A DNA stretch of 39,399 bases from Tubulanus polymorphus (Eukaryota > Nemertea > Palaeonemertea > Tubulaniformes > Tubulanidae). The notes beneath the pieces are model-generated. The model did no database searches and was not told where the DNA came from. It worked only from the letters and a program-made list of their open reading frames with translations. The stretch covers positions 64,001 to 103,399 of the forward strand of contig NW_027437452.1 of the NCBI RefSeq assembly GCF_964204645.1, given 5' to 3'. The position numbers and the translations under genes were made by a program. Every line of letters starts with the position of its first letter. The stretch's first letter is position 1. Below, one piece after another: positions 1 through 9,050 of this stretch.

Positions 1-213
1 AGGGCGCTCCCTAGCGGACTTAAGGTTATCGACGCATTTGGTAGATGAGGGGCCAGAGAAAAAACTATCTAAGCGAAAACCCGAAGTAAAACCTTCAATA
101 ATAATGTCACGATCCTCGGCCTTGTAATCGTAAATGTATTTTCTAAGTTCGGAAATTTTGACCGGCGTCGGCAAACTATGATTTGTAGGTGGGGTCGCTA
201 CGTTTATGTCCAT
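1..213 (-). CDS. Pol N-terminus (reverse transcriptase polyprotein of YR retrotransposon), partial
   Basis: This frame gives 71 codons from the ATG at 213-211 to the window edge and stays open at base 1. It reads MDINVATPPTNHSLPTPVK, then ISELRKYIYDY, later GFTSGFRL (residues about 44-51) and NLKSARERP at the edge. A 'TPV...L...L..Y...', 'GF..GFR' and 'NLKSA' arrangement is typical of the region just before the RT domain in DIRS/Ngaro Pol proteins; the RT palm itself is outside the window. The frame is +1 relative to gag and overlaps its last 38 nt. An in-frame TGA at 387-385 limits how far it could extend upstream, and 213 is the first ATG after it. Translation could therefore start at 213 or be reached by a +1 shift from gag. 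The family call rests on recognised sequence pattern, not on a search. Confidence 0.75.
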   Translation of the reverse strand, partial: MDINVATPPTNHSLPTPVKISELRKYIYDYKAEDRDIIIEGFTSGFRLDSFFSGPSSTKCVDNLKSARERP

Positions 214-1147
214 TCGAGGGGCTGGGCGTTTTCCGACGCGGACAGCGAGCGGCTGAATGTGGGCCTCTGCATAACTTGCATTGGTGGGCGTATATGCAAG
301 ATTTTCGGGGACAGGACGAGGCGGCGCTATTAAACGCGTAGCAGAAATTGACTGCCTGGCCCGAAGATGCTCGAAAGGGCCGTTTCAAGTTATTATTTCG
401 AGTCTTCGCTTCCAACCACAGCTCCCAATTGGTGGCGTCCCACCTACCGGCGACATCTGAAGCCGCACGGAGCGCACGAAAATTCTGGTCGTAAAACGCC
501 CAATCCCCGCCCTGGGACGCAAGGTTCTGGACGCTTCGACCGTACTTGATCAGAGGTATGGCGTCATGAGGATGACGGCGCAAATGGACAGTAGAAAAGA
601 TTTCGAATGCCCTTACCCACTGCTCGATCGACTTAATGGCTGTAAGCCTGGGTGTCGCTATAGATACGTGAGGCGTTTCCTGACCAGGGGCGGGCAGCAC
701 GTTAAAGGAATACGCCGCATCGGGCTTGCGCAAAAGCACCGCGAAATCCAGCCATTTTCCTGACCAAATAGATTCTTTTATCTTAACCGGCACTAACGCA
801 TCCAATGCCACCGCGGCGGGCAGAAAAGACCCCGGGCCGCTCAACTGTGGTTGTTGATAAAAACCCATACCATCGGGGATGATATTACCTGCTTCCGGCG
901 CTGCCACATCCAAGGCCTGTGGTACTGTTATGGTCCCCTGCTGAGGCGTATTCTCAGCCTGCTGAGGTGTATTTGCAGCGGTGTTTGCAGGGATGGCGTT
1001 GACCTGGGGTAACAAAGAGACCGCTCTTTCGAGAGTCTCCAGCAGGCGGTCTGCCCGAGCCTCCTTCTCTGAGATAGCCCCAGCTGGCGCTTTCCTCCGC
1101 TTGTTTAAGGCTGGGGTTGCCTGTTGCTTTCTCTTGGTGCGCTGCAT
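176..1147 (-). CDS. Gag-like protein of DIRS/Ngaro retrotransposon, with C-terminal Cys/His clusters
   Basis: This 323-residue protein is probably the structural/RNA-binding protein that packages element RNA. The N-terminus is basic (MQRTKRKQQATPALNKRRK), followed by a short helical stretch (residues about 28-50) and a Pro/Gln/Thr-rich linker (about 52-100). The core (about 108-245) contains LVPVKIKESIWSGKWLDF, then an IKSIEQWVRAFEIF segment and a GGDWAFYDQNFR segment, a layout seen in YR-element Gags. The C-terminus has C269-x9-C279-x4-C284-x3-H288 (CCCH-like) and then C290-x2-C293-x3-H297-x4-C302, one residue shorter than a classical CCHC knuckle. The tail is basic. The ATG has G at -3, a moderate context. 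There are no internal stops. The 54-bp minisatellite begins about 85 bp upstream of the start, and Pol overlaps the 3' end. Confidence 0.8.
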   Translation of the reverse strand: MQRTKRKQQATPALNKRRKAPAGAISEKEARADRLLETLERAVSLLPQVNAIPANTAANTPQQAENTPQQGTITVPQALDVAAPEAGNIIPDGMGFYQQPQLSGPGSFLPAAVALDALVPVKIKESIWSGKWLDFAVLLRKPDAAYSFNVLPAPGQETPHVSIATPRLTAIKSIEQWVRAFEIFSTVHLRRHPHDAIPLIKYGRSVQNLASQGGDWAFYDQNFRALRAASDVAGRWDATNWELWLEAKTRNNNLKRPFRASSGQAVNFCYAFNSAASSCPRKSCIYAHQCKLCRGPHSAARCPRRKTPSPSNGHKRSDPTYKS

Positions 1148-1230
1148 TACTACTCTATATGACTACTAAAACACAAAATACGTGCGGGTTATTAACTGTA
1201 TCAGTATTATGAATAAGACCTGCCTACTGC

Positions 1231-2022
1231 CGGCAGCAGGAAAATTAAGCCCTAATATTAATGATTATTTCGTGGGCACCTGCCCAGAAGCAGGAAAATT
1301 AAGCCCTTATACTAATTATTATTTCCTGGGCACCTGCCCAGAAGCAGGAAAATTAAGCCCTTATACTAATTATTATTTCCTGGGCACCTGCCCAGAAGCA
1401 GGAAAATTAAGCCCTAATATTAATGATTATCTCGTTGGCACCTGCCCAGAAGCAGGAAAATTAAGCCCTAATATTAATGATTATTTCGTGGGCACCTGCC
1501 CAGAAGCAGGAAAATTAAGCCCTTATACTAATTATTATTTTCCTGGGCACCTGCCCAGAAGCAGGAAAATTAAGCCCTAATATTAATGATTATCTCGTTG
1601 GCACCTGCCCAGAAGCAGGAAAATTAAGCCCTAATATTGATGATTAATTCGTAGGCACCTGCCCAGAAGCAGGAAAATTAAGCCCTTATACTAATTATTA
1701 TTTCCTGGGCACCTGCCCAGAAGCAGGAAAATTAAGCCCTTATGTTAATGATTGTCTCGTGGGCACCTGCCCAGAAGCAGGAAAATTAAGCCCAATATTA
1801 ATGATTATATCGTGGTAACCCGCCCAGAAGCAGGAAAATTAAGCCCAATATTCATGATTAATTATCCCATGGGCACCTGCCTAGAAGCAGGGAAATTAAG
1901 CCCTATATCAATATGTATCACAGGAAAATTAAGCCCTCATATTAAACATTTATTCATGGGCACCTGCCCCGAAGCAGGAAAATTAAGCCCGATATTAATG
2001 CTTATCTCCTGGGACCTCCAGT
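1231..2022. repeat. 54-bp minisatellite, about 14 units, between hydrolase and gag
   Basis: The motif GCAGGAAAATTAAGCCC recurs with starts at 1236, 1290, 1344, 1398, 1452, 1506, 1561, 1615, 1669, 1723, 1777, 1830, 1887 (GCAGGGAAATT form), about 1920 and 1974. Spacing is 54 bp in most intervals, with small indels and one 33-bp partial step near 1920. Each unit is a constant part (GGGCACCTGCCCAGAAGCAGG plus AAAATTAAGCCC) and a variable AT-rich part of two main types: one with TAATATTAATGATTAT and one with TTATACTAATTATTAT. The right end decays, with units near 1830-1974 more diverged than the left ones. Because 54 is divisible by 3, the array is open in some frames, but this is not taken as coding. 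Confidence 0.95.
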
Positions 2023-2306
2023 ACAGTAGCATATTCTAAAAACCTTTATGGTAATGATCGGGAAAAATGCACGCCCTAATCAATGGTTATTGCAGGATTA
2101 GGAAAATTCCATGGGCCCCTGGCCAGAGGCAGGCAAAATTCAACCTTTCATCAATGAAGACCAGGTAAAAAACTTAAAGGTAATAACGTGCATAGAAACA
2201 TCAAACTGTATCATTTCTGAGCATCCGAGCATTAAGTTATAGGCTCAAGGATTACTGAGTACGTAAACTATATATATATATTTAAGGAGGCTATATGAAT
2301 CACTAA

Positions 2307-2316
2307 TTTATTTATT
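2307..2316 (-). promoter_or_regulatory. Candidate overlapping AATAAA polyadenylation signals
   Basis: The plus strand reads TTTATTTATT, which on the minus strand gives two overlapping AATAAA hexamers about 109 bp downstream of the hydrolase stop. This position would suit a polyadenylation signal for that ORF. The region is AT-rich, so a chance match is quite possible, and the poly(A) tract lies upstream of the hexamers rather than after them. Confidence 0.3.
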
Positions 2317-2343
2317 TATATGTTAACGAATACTATATAAATC

Positions 2344-2369
2344 TTTTTTTTTTTTTTTTTTTTTTTTTT
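2344..2369. repeat. T26 homopolymer (poly(A) on the minus strand)
   Basis: This is an uninterrupted run of 26 T on the plus strand. Read on the minus strand it is a poly(A) tract starting 55 bp after the hydrolase stop codon. It may be a retroposition tail, which would make the hydrolase the last ORF of a separate insertion, or just a slippage-expanded homopolymer. I see no flanking target-site duplication that would decide this. Confidence 0.9.
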
Positions 2370-2424
2370 AATACTATACAAGCAGTTATGTATGTGTGTC
2401 CATATCACTACGTATTTCCATGCT

Positions 2425-3045
2425 TCAGACCCTTTCACTCCTATTAGTCCCGAGACACTTCCCGGCCTTAACCATCGCCCCACGGAGTGACCGATATAGT
2501 TTAATGTTGCCCTGTTTGTTCAAGTGAACTAGATCCCCACCATACAGATTATATCTAGAATTCCAAAACCCCCGATGCCGCCAGGAAAATATCTTTCCGC
2601 ACCCTGTACAAGCGGCGTGCAGAAATTCCTGCGCTTGTCTAACCCTACTATTCCCAGTAATTTCGTTAAAACTGCGCCATCTCTGGCGGCGAATAGGGTC
2701 ACATATATACACAACAGCACCCGTACGCTCGACAATGGTATTAGCGTATTGAAATATTTTCATTCCAACAAACGCTGGGGTTAGATACCGGTTATCTAGG
2801 TCGTTTGACCCAATCTGCAGCAAAACTAATGTAGGCCGCTGCTCACAGATCAATGAGAGCACATCACGGTTTATCAAACTATCTATTGTTGCTCCCCCAA
2901 TACCGATCAAATGAGGTGCCGCAAAGTCTAAACCAGCTAGACCCCAATCGGAATTAACAATAGAGGAAGCAGAACTATTCTCTCTCACAAAATCACCCAG
3001 GCGCCTGATATAACTATGGCCTACGACTACAATGTTCTTAGACAT
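2425..3045 (-). CDS. SGNH/GDSL-type hydrolase of retrotransposon origin
   Basis: This 206-residue protein has the four SGNH blocks in order. Block I is VVVGHSYIRRL with the nucleophile Ser11. Block II has the glycine in GIGGATI (about Gly51). Block III is QIGSND (Gly79, Asn81). Block V is DLVHLN with Asp171 and His174. The expected catalytic set is therefore intact. No signal peptide or membrane helix is evident. The ATG has A at -3 (favourable) and is the natural start, because block I begins only nine residues in. SGNH hydrolase ORFs are known passengers of Ngaro-type YR retrotransposons and of some LINEs; their substrate there is not known. It lies upstream of gag on the same strand, separated by the minisatellite and a poly(A) tract, so it could belong to the same element or to a neighbour. 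Confidence 0.8.
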   Translation of the reverse strand: MSKNIVVVGHSYIRRLGDFVRENSSASSIVNSDWGLAGLDFAAPHLIGIGGATIDSLINRDVLSLICEQRPTLVLLQIGSNDLDNRYLTPAFVGMKIFQYANTIVERTGAVVYICDPIRRQRWRSFNEITGNSRVRQAQEFLHAACTGCGKIFSWRHRGFWNSRYNLYGGDLVHLNKQGNIKLYRSLRGAMVKAGKCLGTNRSERV

Positions 3046-3310
3046 CCTATCTAAAAATACCGGTATACAAAATTATCGGATGAGTACGTAAAAAAAGGAT
3101 AATTAACGATTAAAAAAGGAGAAATGAAAATGTTAAACTTTACGCCTGAGTTCCGGAACTGAAAAGGACGTGTTTACTTCGCGTTGATTGGCTGGTTGGC
3201 TAATAGCACGAGGGCGGCGCCACCGGCTGGTGCTATGTTGCCCGCCGGGAGAAGAACTTCATTTTCTGTCGCAAAAATGCTGATGGGCAACTGGTCATTC
3301 GCACATCTTT
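3046..3310. other. Non-repetitive spacer between hydrolase ORF and satellite array
   Basis: No ORF or RNA gene is seen. In the minus direction it is the 5' flank of the hydrolase. It contains a CCAAT pentamer on the minus strand (3191-3187, about 142 bp before the ATG), two similar A-rich stretches (AAAAAAGGA type, near 3090-3120), a GC-rich patch at about 3208-3250 and a 12-bp palindrome. A promoter or terminal repeat of the element could sit here, but no convincing TATA box or repeat partner is visible. Confidence 0.5.
3149..3160. repeat. 12-bp perfect palindrome AGTTCCGGAACT
   Basis: AGTTCCGGAACT is its own reverse complement. It lies about 105 bp upstream of the hydrolase start on the minus strand and about 150 bp from the satellite boundary. 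It could be a dimeric protein-binding site or chance. Confidence 0.6.
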
Positions 3311-3382
3311 TGTTTTTCCTGACGATTTGAGCGCTTTTACGCATCGACATTGTCGTTTTCCCGATAGGGTGAATATTTGATA

Positions 3383-3418
3383 CGAAAACGTCTTTTCTCG
3401 CGCTGAACGACGTTTTCG
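3383..3418. repeat. Representative 10-bp inverted repeat present in each monomer
   Basis: In the first monomer CGAAAACGTC (3383-3392) is the exact reverse complement of GACGTTTTCG (3409-3418), with a 16-nt spacer. Most other monomers keep it; the AACAAC variant breaks the innermost pair and the TTTTTGCG variant turns one outer pair into a G/T mismatch. The arms could form a cruciform stem or a symmetric site for a dimeric protein. Confidence 0.85.
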
Positions 3419-3559
3419 GGTCGAAAAGTGCTTTTCCTGACGATTTGAGCGCTTTTACGCATCGACATTGTCGTTTTTTCGATAGGGGGAATATTTGATA
3501 CGAAAACGTCTTTTCTCGCGCTGAACGACGTTTTCGCGTCGAAAAGTGCTTTTCCTGAC

Positions 3560-4500
3560 GATTTGAGCGCTTTTACGCATCGACATTGTCGTTTTTCCGA
3601 TAGGGGGAATATTTGATACGAAAACGTCTTTTCTCGCGCTGTACGACGTTTTTGCGTCGAAAAGTGCTTTTCCTGACGATTTGAGCGCTTTTACGCATCG
3701 ACATTGTCGTTTTCCGGATAGGGGGAATATTTGATACGAAAACGTCTTTTCTCGCGCTGAACGACGTTTTCGGTCCGAAAAGTGCTTTTCCTGACGATTT
3801 GAGCGCTTTTACGCATCGACATTGTCGTTTTCCCGATAGGGGGAATATTTGATACGAAAACGTCTTTTCTCGCGCTGAACGACGTTTTTGGGTCGAAAAG
3901 TGCTTTTCCTGACGATTTGAGCGCTTTTACGCATCGACATTGTCGTTTTTTCGATAGGGGGAATATTTGATACGAAAACGTCTTTTCTCGCGCTGAACGA
4001 CGTTTTCGCGTCGAAAAGTGCTTTTCCTGACGATTTGAGCGCTTTTACGCATCGACATTGTCGTTTTTCCGATAGGGGGAATATTTGATACGAAAACGTC
4101 TTTTCTCGCGCTGTACGACGTTTTTGCGTCGAAAAGTGCTTTTCCTGACGATTTGAGCGCTTTTACGCATCGACATTGTCGTTTTCCCGATAGGGGGAAT
4201 ATTTGATACGAAAACGTCTTTTCTCGCGCTGAACGACGTTTACGGGTCGAAAAGTGCTTTTCCTGACGATTTGAGCGCTTTTACGCATCGACATTGTCGT
4301 TTTTCCGATAGGGGGAATATTTGATACGAAAACGTCTCTTCTCGCGCTGAACGACGTTTTCGGGTCGAAAAGTGCTTTTCCTGACGATTTGAGCGCTTTT
4401 ACGCATCGACATTGTCGTTTTTCCGATAGGGGGAATATTTGATACGAAAACGTCTTTTCTCGCGCTGAACGACGTTTTCGCGTCGAAAAGTGCTTTTCCT
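3560..4500. repeat. HOR block A, copy 1 (about 8 monomers)
   Basis: The variant string TGTACGACGTTTTTGCG, CCGGATAG with GGTCCG, TTTTTGGG, TTCGATAG with TTCGCG, TGTACG again, TTTACGGG, then GTCTCTT recurs in the same order 1888 bp (16 monomers) further right. TACGGGTCGA is at 4241 here and 6129 there. Limits are approximate, set where variants stop agreeing. Confidence 0.7.
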
Positions 4501-5447
4501 GACGATTTGAGCGCTTTTACGCATCGACATTGTCGTTTTTCCGATAGGGGGAATATTTGATACGAAAACGTCTTTTCTCGCGCTGAACGACGTTTTCGGG
4601 TCGAAAAGTGCTTTTCCTGACGATTTGAGCGCTTTTACGCATCGACTTTGTCGTTTTTTCGATAGGGGGAATATTTGATACGAAAACGTCTTTTCTCGCG
4701 CTGAACGACGTTTTCGGGTCGAAAAGTGCTTTTCCTGACGATTTGAGCGCTTTTACGCATCGACATTGTCGTTTTTTCGATAGGGGGAATATGTGATACG
4801 AAAACGTCTTTTCTCGCGCTGAACGACGTTTTCGCGTCGAAAAGTGCTTTTCCTGACGATTTGAGCGCTTTTACGCATCGACATTGTCGTTTTTCCGATA
4901 GGGGGAATATTTGATACGAAAACGTCTTTTCTCGCGCTGTACGACGTTTTTGCGTCGAAAAGTGCTTTTCCTGACGATTTGAGCGCTTTTACGCATCGAC
5001 ATTGTCGTTTTCCCGATAGGGGGAATATTTGATACGAAAACGTCTTTTCTCGCGCTGAACGACGTTTTCGGTCCGAAAAGTGCTTTTCCTGACGATTTGA
5101 GCGCTTTTACGCATCGACATTGTCGTTTTCCCGATAGGGGGAATATTTGATACGAAAACGTCTTTTCTCGCGCTGAACGACGTTTTTGGGTCGAAAAGTG
5201 CTTTTCCTGACGATTTGAGCGCTTTTACGCATCGACATTGTCGTTTTTCCGATAGGGGGAATATTTGATACGAACACGTCTTTTCTCGCGCTGTACGACG
5301 TTTTTGCGTCGAAAAGTGCTTTTCCTGACGATTTGAGCGCTTTTACGCATCGACATTGTCGTTTTCCCGATAGGGGGAATATTTGATACGAAAACGTCTT
5401 TTCTCGCGCTGAACGACGTTTTCGGGTCGAAAAGTGCTTTTCCTGAC

Positions 5448-6388
5448 GATTTGAGCGCTTTTACGCATCGACATTGTCGTTTTTCCGATAGGGGGAATAT
5501 TTGATACGAAAACGTCTTTTCTCGCGCTGTACGACGTTTTTGCGTCGAAAAGTGCTTTTCCTGACGATTTGAGCGCTTTTACGCATCGACATTGTCGTTT
5601 TCCGGATAGGGGGAATATTTGATACGAAAACGTCTTTTCTCGCGCTGAACGACGTTTTCGGTCCGAAAAGTGCTTTTCCTGACGATTTGAGCGCTTTTAC
5701 GCATCGACATTGTCGTTTTCCCGATAGGGGGAATATTTGATACGAAAACGTCTTTTCTCGCGCTGAACGACGTTTTTGGGTCGAAAAGTGCTTTTCCTGA
5801 CGATTTGAGCGCTTTTACGCATCGACATTGTCGTTTTTTCGATAGGGGGAATATTTGATACGAAAACGTCTTTTCTCGCGCTGAACGACGTTTTCGCGTC
5901 GAAAAGTGCTTTTCCTGACGATTTGAGCGCTTTTACGCATCGACATTGTCGTTTTTCCGATAGGGGGAATATTTGATACGAAAACGTCTTTTCTCGCGCT
6001 GTACGACGTTTTTGCGTCGAAAAGTGCTTTTCCTGACGATTTGAGCGCTTTTACGCATCGACATTGTCGTTTTCCCGATAGGGGGAATATTTGATACGAA
6101 AACGTCTTTTCTCGCGCTGAACGACGTTTACGGGTCGAAAAGTGCTTTTCCTGACGATTTGAGCGCTTTTACGCATCGACATTGTCGTTTTTCCGATAGG
6201 GGGAATATTTGATACGAAAACGTCTCTTCTCGCGCTGAACGACGTTTTCGGGTCGAAAAGTGCTTTTCCTGACGATTTGAGCGCTTTTACGCATCGACAT
6301 TGTCGTTTTTCCGATAGGGGGAATATTTGATACGAAAACGTTTTTTCTCGCGCTGAACGACGTTTTCGCGTCGAAAAGTGCTTTTCCT
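5448..6388. repeat. HOR block A, copy 2 (about 8 monomers)
   Basis: This is the partner of the block at 3560-4500, displaced by exactly 16 monomers. A shorter related string, ending in the rare TTTTTGGG variant, also occurs at about 4.8-5.2 kb, displaced by 11 monomers (1298 bp) from copy 1. The copies therefore derive from repeated exchange, not a single duplication. Confidence 0.7.
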
Positions 6389-8099
6389 GACGATTTGAGC
6401 GCTTTTACGCATCGACACTGTCGTTTTCCCGATAGGGGGAATATTTGATACGAAAACGTCTTTTCTCGCGCTGAACGACGTTTTCGGGTCGAAAAGTGCT
6501 TTTCCTGACGATTTGAGCGCTTTTACGCATCGACATTGTCGTTTTTCCGATAGGGGGAATATTTGATACGAAAACGTCTTTTCTCGCGCTGAACGACGTT
6601 TTCGGGTCGAAAAGTGCTTTTCCTGACGATTTGAGCGCTTTTACGCATCGACATTGTCGTTTTCCCGATAGGGGGAATATTTGATACGAAAACGTCTTTT
6701 CTCGCGCTGAACGACGTTTTCGGGTCGAAAAGTGCTTTTCCTGACGATTTGAGCGCTTTTACGCATCGACATTGTCGTTTTTTCGATAGGGGGAATATTT
6801 GATACGAAAACGTCTTTTCTCGCGCTGAACGACGTTTTCGCGTCGAAAAGTGCTTTTCCTGACGATTTGAGCGCTTTTACGCATCGACATTGTCGTTTTT
6901 CCGATAGGGGGAATATTTGATACGAAAACGTCTTTTCTCGCGCTGAACAACGTTTTCGGTCCGAAAAGTGCTTTTCCTGACGATTTGAGCGCTTTTACGC
7001 ATCGACATTGTCGTTTTCCCGATAGGGGGAATATTTGATACGAAAACGTCTTTTCTCGCGCTGTACGACGTTTTCGCGTCGAAAAGTGCTTTTCCTGACG
7101 ATTTGAGCGCTTTTACGCATCGACATTGTCGTTTTTCCGATCGGGGGAATATTTGATACGAAAACGTCTTTTCTCGCGCTGAACGACGTTTTCGGTTCGA
7201 AAAGTGCTTTTCCTGACGATTTGAGCGCTTTTACGCATCGACATTGTCGTTTTTCCGATAGGGGGAATATTTGATACGAAAACGTCTTTTCTCGCGCTGA
7301 ACGACGTTTTCGGGTCGAAAAGTGCTTTTCCTGACGATTTGAGCGCTTTTACGCATCGACATTGTCGTTTTTTCGATAGGGGGAATATTTGATACGAAAA
7401 CGTCTTTTCTCGCGCTGAACGACGTTTTCGCGTCGAAAAGTGTTTTTCCTGACGATTTGAGCGCTTTTACGCATCGACATTGTCGTTTTTCCGATCGGGG
7501 GAATATTTGATACGAAAACGTCTTTTCTCGCGCTGTACGACGTTTTCGCGTCGAAAAGTGTTTTTCCTGACGATTTGAGCGCTTTTACGCATCGACATTG
7601 TCGTTTTCCCGATAGGGGGAATATTTGATACGAAAACGTCTTTTCTCGCGCTGAACGACGTTTTCGGGTCGAAAAGTGCTTTTCCTGACGATTTGAGCGC
7701 TTTTACGCATCGACATTGTCGTTTTTTCCGATAGGGGGAATATTTGATACGAAAACGTCTTTTCTCGCGCTGAACGACGTTTTCGGGTCGAAAAGTGCTT
7801 TTCCTGACGATTTGAGCGCTTTTACGCATCGACATTGTCGTTTTTTCGATAGGGGGAATATTTGATACGAAAACGTCTTTTCTCGCGCTGAACGACGTTT
7901 TCGGGTCGAAAAGTGCTTTTCCTGACGATTTGAGCGCTTTTACGCATCGACATTGTCGTTTTTTCGATAGGGGGAATATTTGATACGAAAACGTCTTTTC
8001 TCGCGCTGAACGACGTTTTCCGTCCGAAAAGTGCTTTTCCTGACGATTTGAGCGCTTTTACGCATCGACATTGTCGTTTTTCCGATAGGGGGAATATTT

Positions 8100-9050
8100 G
8101 ATACGAAAACGTCTTTTCTCGCGCTGAACAACGTTTTCGGTCCGAAAAGTGCTTTTCCTGACGATTTGAGCGCTTTTACGCATCGACATTGTCGTTTTCC
8201 CGATAGGGGGAATATTTGATACGAAAACGTCTTTTCTCGCGCTGAACGACGTTTTCGGGTCGAAAAGTGCTTTTCCTGACGATTTGAGCGCTTTTACGCA
8301 TCGACATTGTCGTTTTTCCGATAGGGGGAATATTTGATACGAAAACGTCTTTTCTCGCGCTGAACGACGTTTTCGGTTCGAAAAGTGCTTTTCCTGACGA
8401 TTTGAGCGCTTTTACGCATCGACATTGTCGTTTTCCCGATAGGGGGAATATTTGATACGAAAACGTCTTTTCTCGCGCTGAACGACGTTTTCGGGTCGAA
8501 AAGTGCTTTTCCTGACGATTTGAGCGCTTTTACGCATCGACATTGTCGTTTTTTCGATAGGGGGAATATTTGATACGAAAACGTCTTTTCTCGCGCTGAA
8601 CGACGTTTTCGCGTCTAAAAGTGCTTTTCCTGACGATTTGAGCGCTTTTACGCATCGACATTGTCGTTTTTCCGATAGGGGGAATATTTGATACGAAAAC
8701 GTATTTTCTCGCGCTGTACGACGTTTTCGCGTCGAAAAGTGCTTTTCCTGACGATTTGAGCGCTTTTACGCATCGACATTGTCGTTTTTCCGATCGGGGG
8801 AATATTTGATACGAAAACGTCTTTTCTCGCGCTGAACGACGTTTTCGGGTCGAAAAGTGCTTTTCCTGACGATTTGAGCGCTTTTACGCATCGACATTGT
8901 CGTTTTCCCGATAGGGGGAATATTTGATACGAAAACGTCTTTTCTCGCGCTGAACGACGTTTTCGGGTCGAAAAGTGCTTTTCCTGACGATTTGAGCGCT
9001 TTTACGCATCGACATTGTCGTTTTTCCGATAGGGGGAATATTTGATACGA
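8100..9050. repeat. HOR block F, copy 1 (shared with 23.9-24.9 kb)
   Basis: The ordered variants GGTCCG, CCCG/GGGTCG, GGTTCG, CCCG/GGGTCG, then GCGTCTAAAA (at 8611), GTATTTT with TGTACG, and ATCGGGGG recur at about 23.94-24.87 kb. GCGTCTAAAA is at 24418 there, an offset of 15807 bp, which is 134 monomers minus 5 bp of net indels. Confidence 0.6.

Larger units (their letters stand above)
2023..2424. other. Decayed minisatellite remnants and AT-rich spacer
   Basis: No gene is seen here. From about 2055 to 2150 there are degraded relatives of the 54-bp unit, such as ATGGGCCCCTGGCCAGAGGC at about 2110 followed by AAAATTCAACC. From 2225 onward the sequence is AT-rich, with a (TA)n run near 2268-2280 and the T26 tract at 2344-2369. 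In the minus direction this is the 3' flank of the hydrolase ORF and the distant 5' flank of gag. Confidence 0.7.
1..3310 (-). mobile_element. Partial DIRS/Ngaro-type tyrosine-recombinase retrotransposon (approximate limits)
   Basis: Three minus-strand reading frames of retroelement type lie here: an SGNH hydrolase, a Gag-like protein and the N-terminus of a Pol protein. The Gag and Pol fragments have the sequence character of DIRS/Ngaro YR elements: a Gag core with an IW.G.W.DF-type segment and terminal Cys/His clusters, then a Pol start with PTPVKISELR and GFTSGFRL. All frames are free of internal stops, so the copy looks fairly young. The reverse transcriptase core, RNase H and tyrosine recombinase would lie left of base 1. 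I cannot see terminal repeats, so both ends are uncertain. The right limit is set where the 118-bp array begins. The hydrolase end could be a separate element, since a poly(A) tract separates it from gag. Confidence 0.7.

Noticed and set aside
367-763. Plus-strand frames opposite gag
   Set aside because: They are antisense shadows of the well-supported gag ORF, with no recognisable features.
1182-2039. Plus-strand frames encoding an 18-residue repeat (PEAGKLSPNINDY type)
   Set aside because: The 54-bp unit is a multiple of 3, so a stop-free frame is kept automatically. Indels break the frame, the AT-rich part varies freely, and the flanking genes are on the other strand.
2529-2784. Short frames on both strands within the hydrolase ORF
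   Set aside because: They are alternative-frame shadows of the SGNH hydrolase, whose motifs explain the region.
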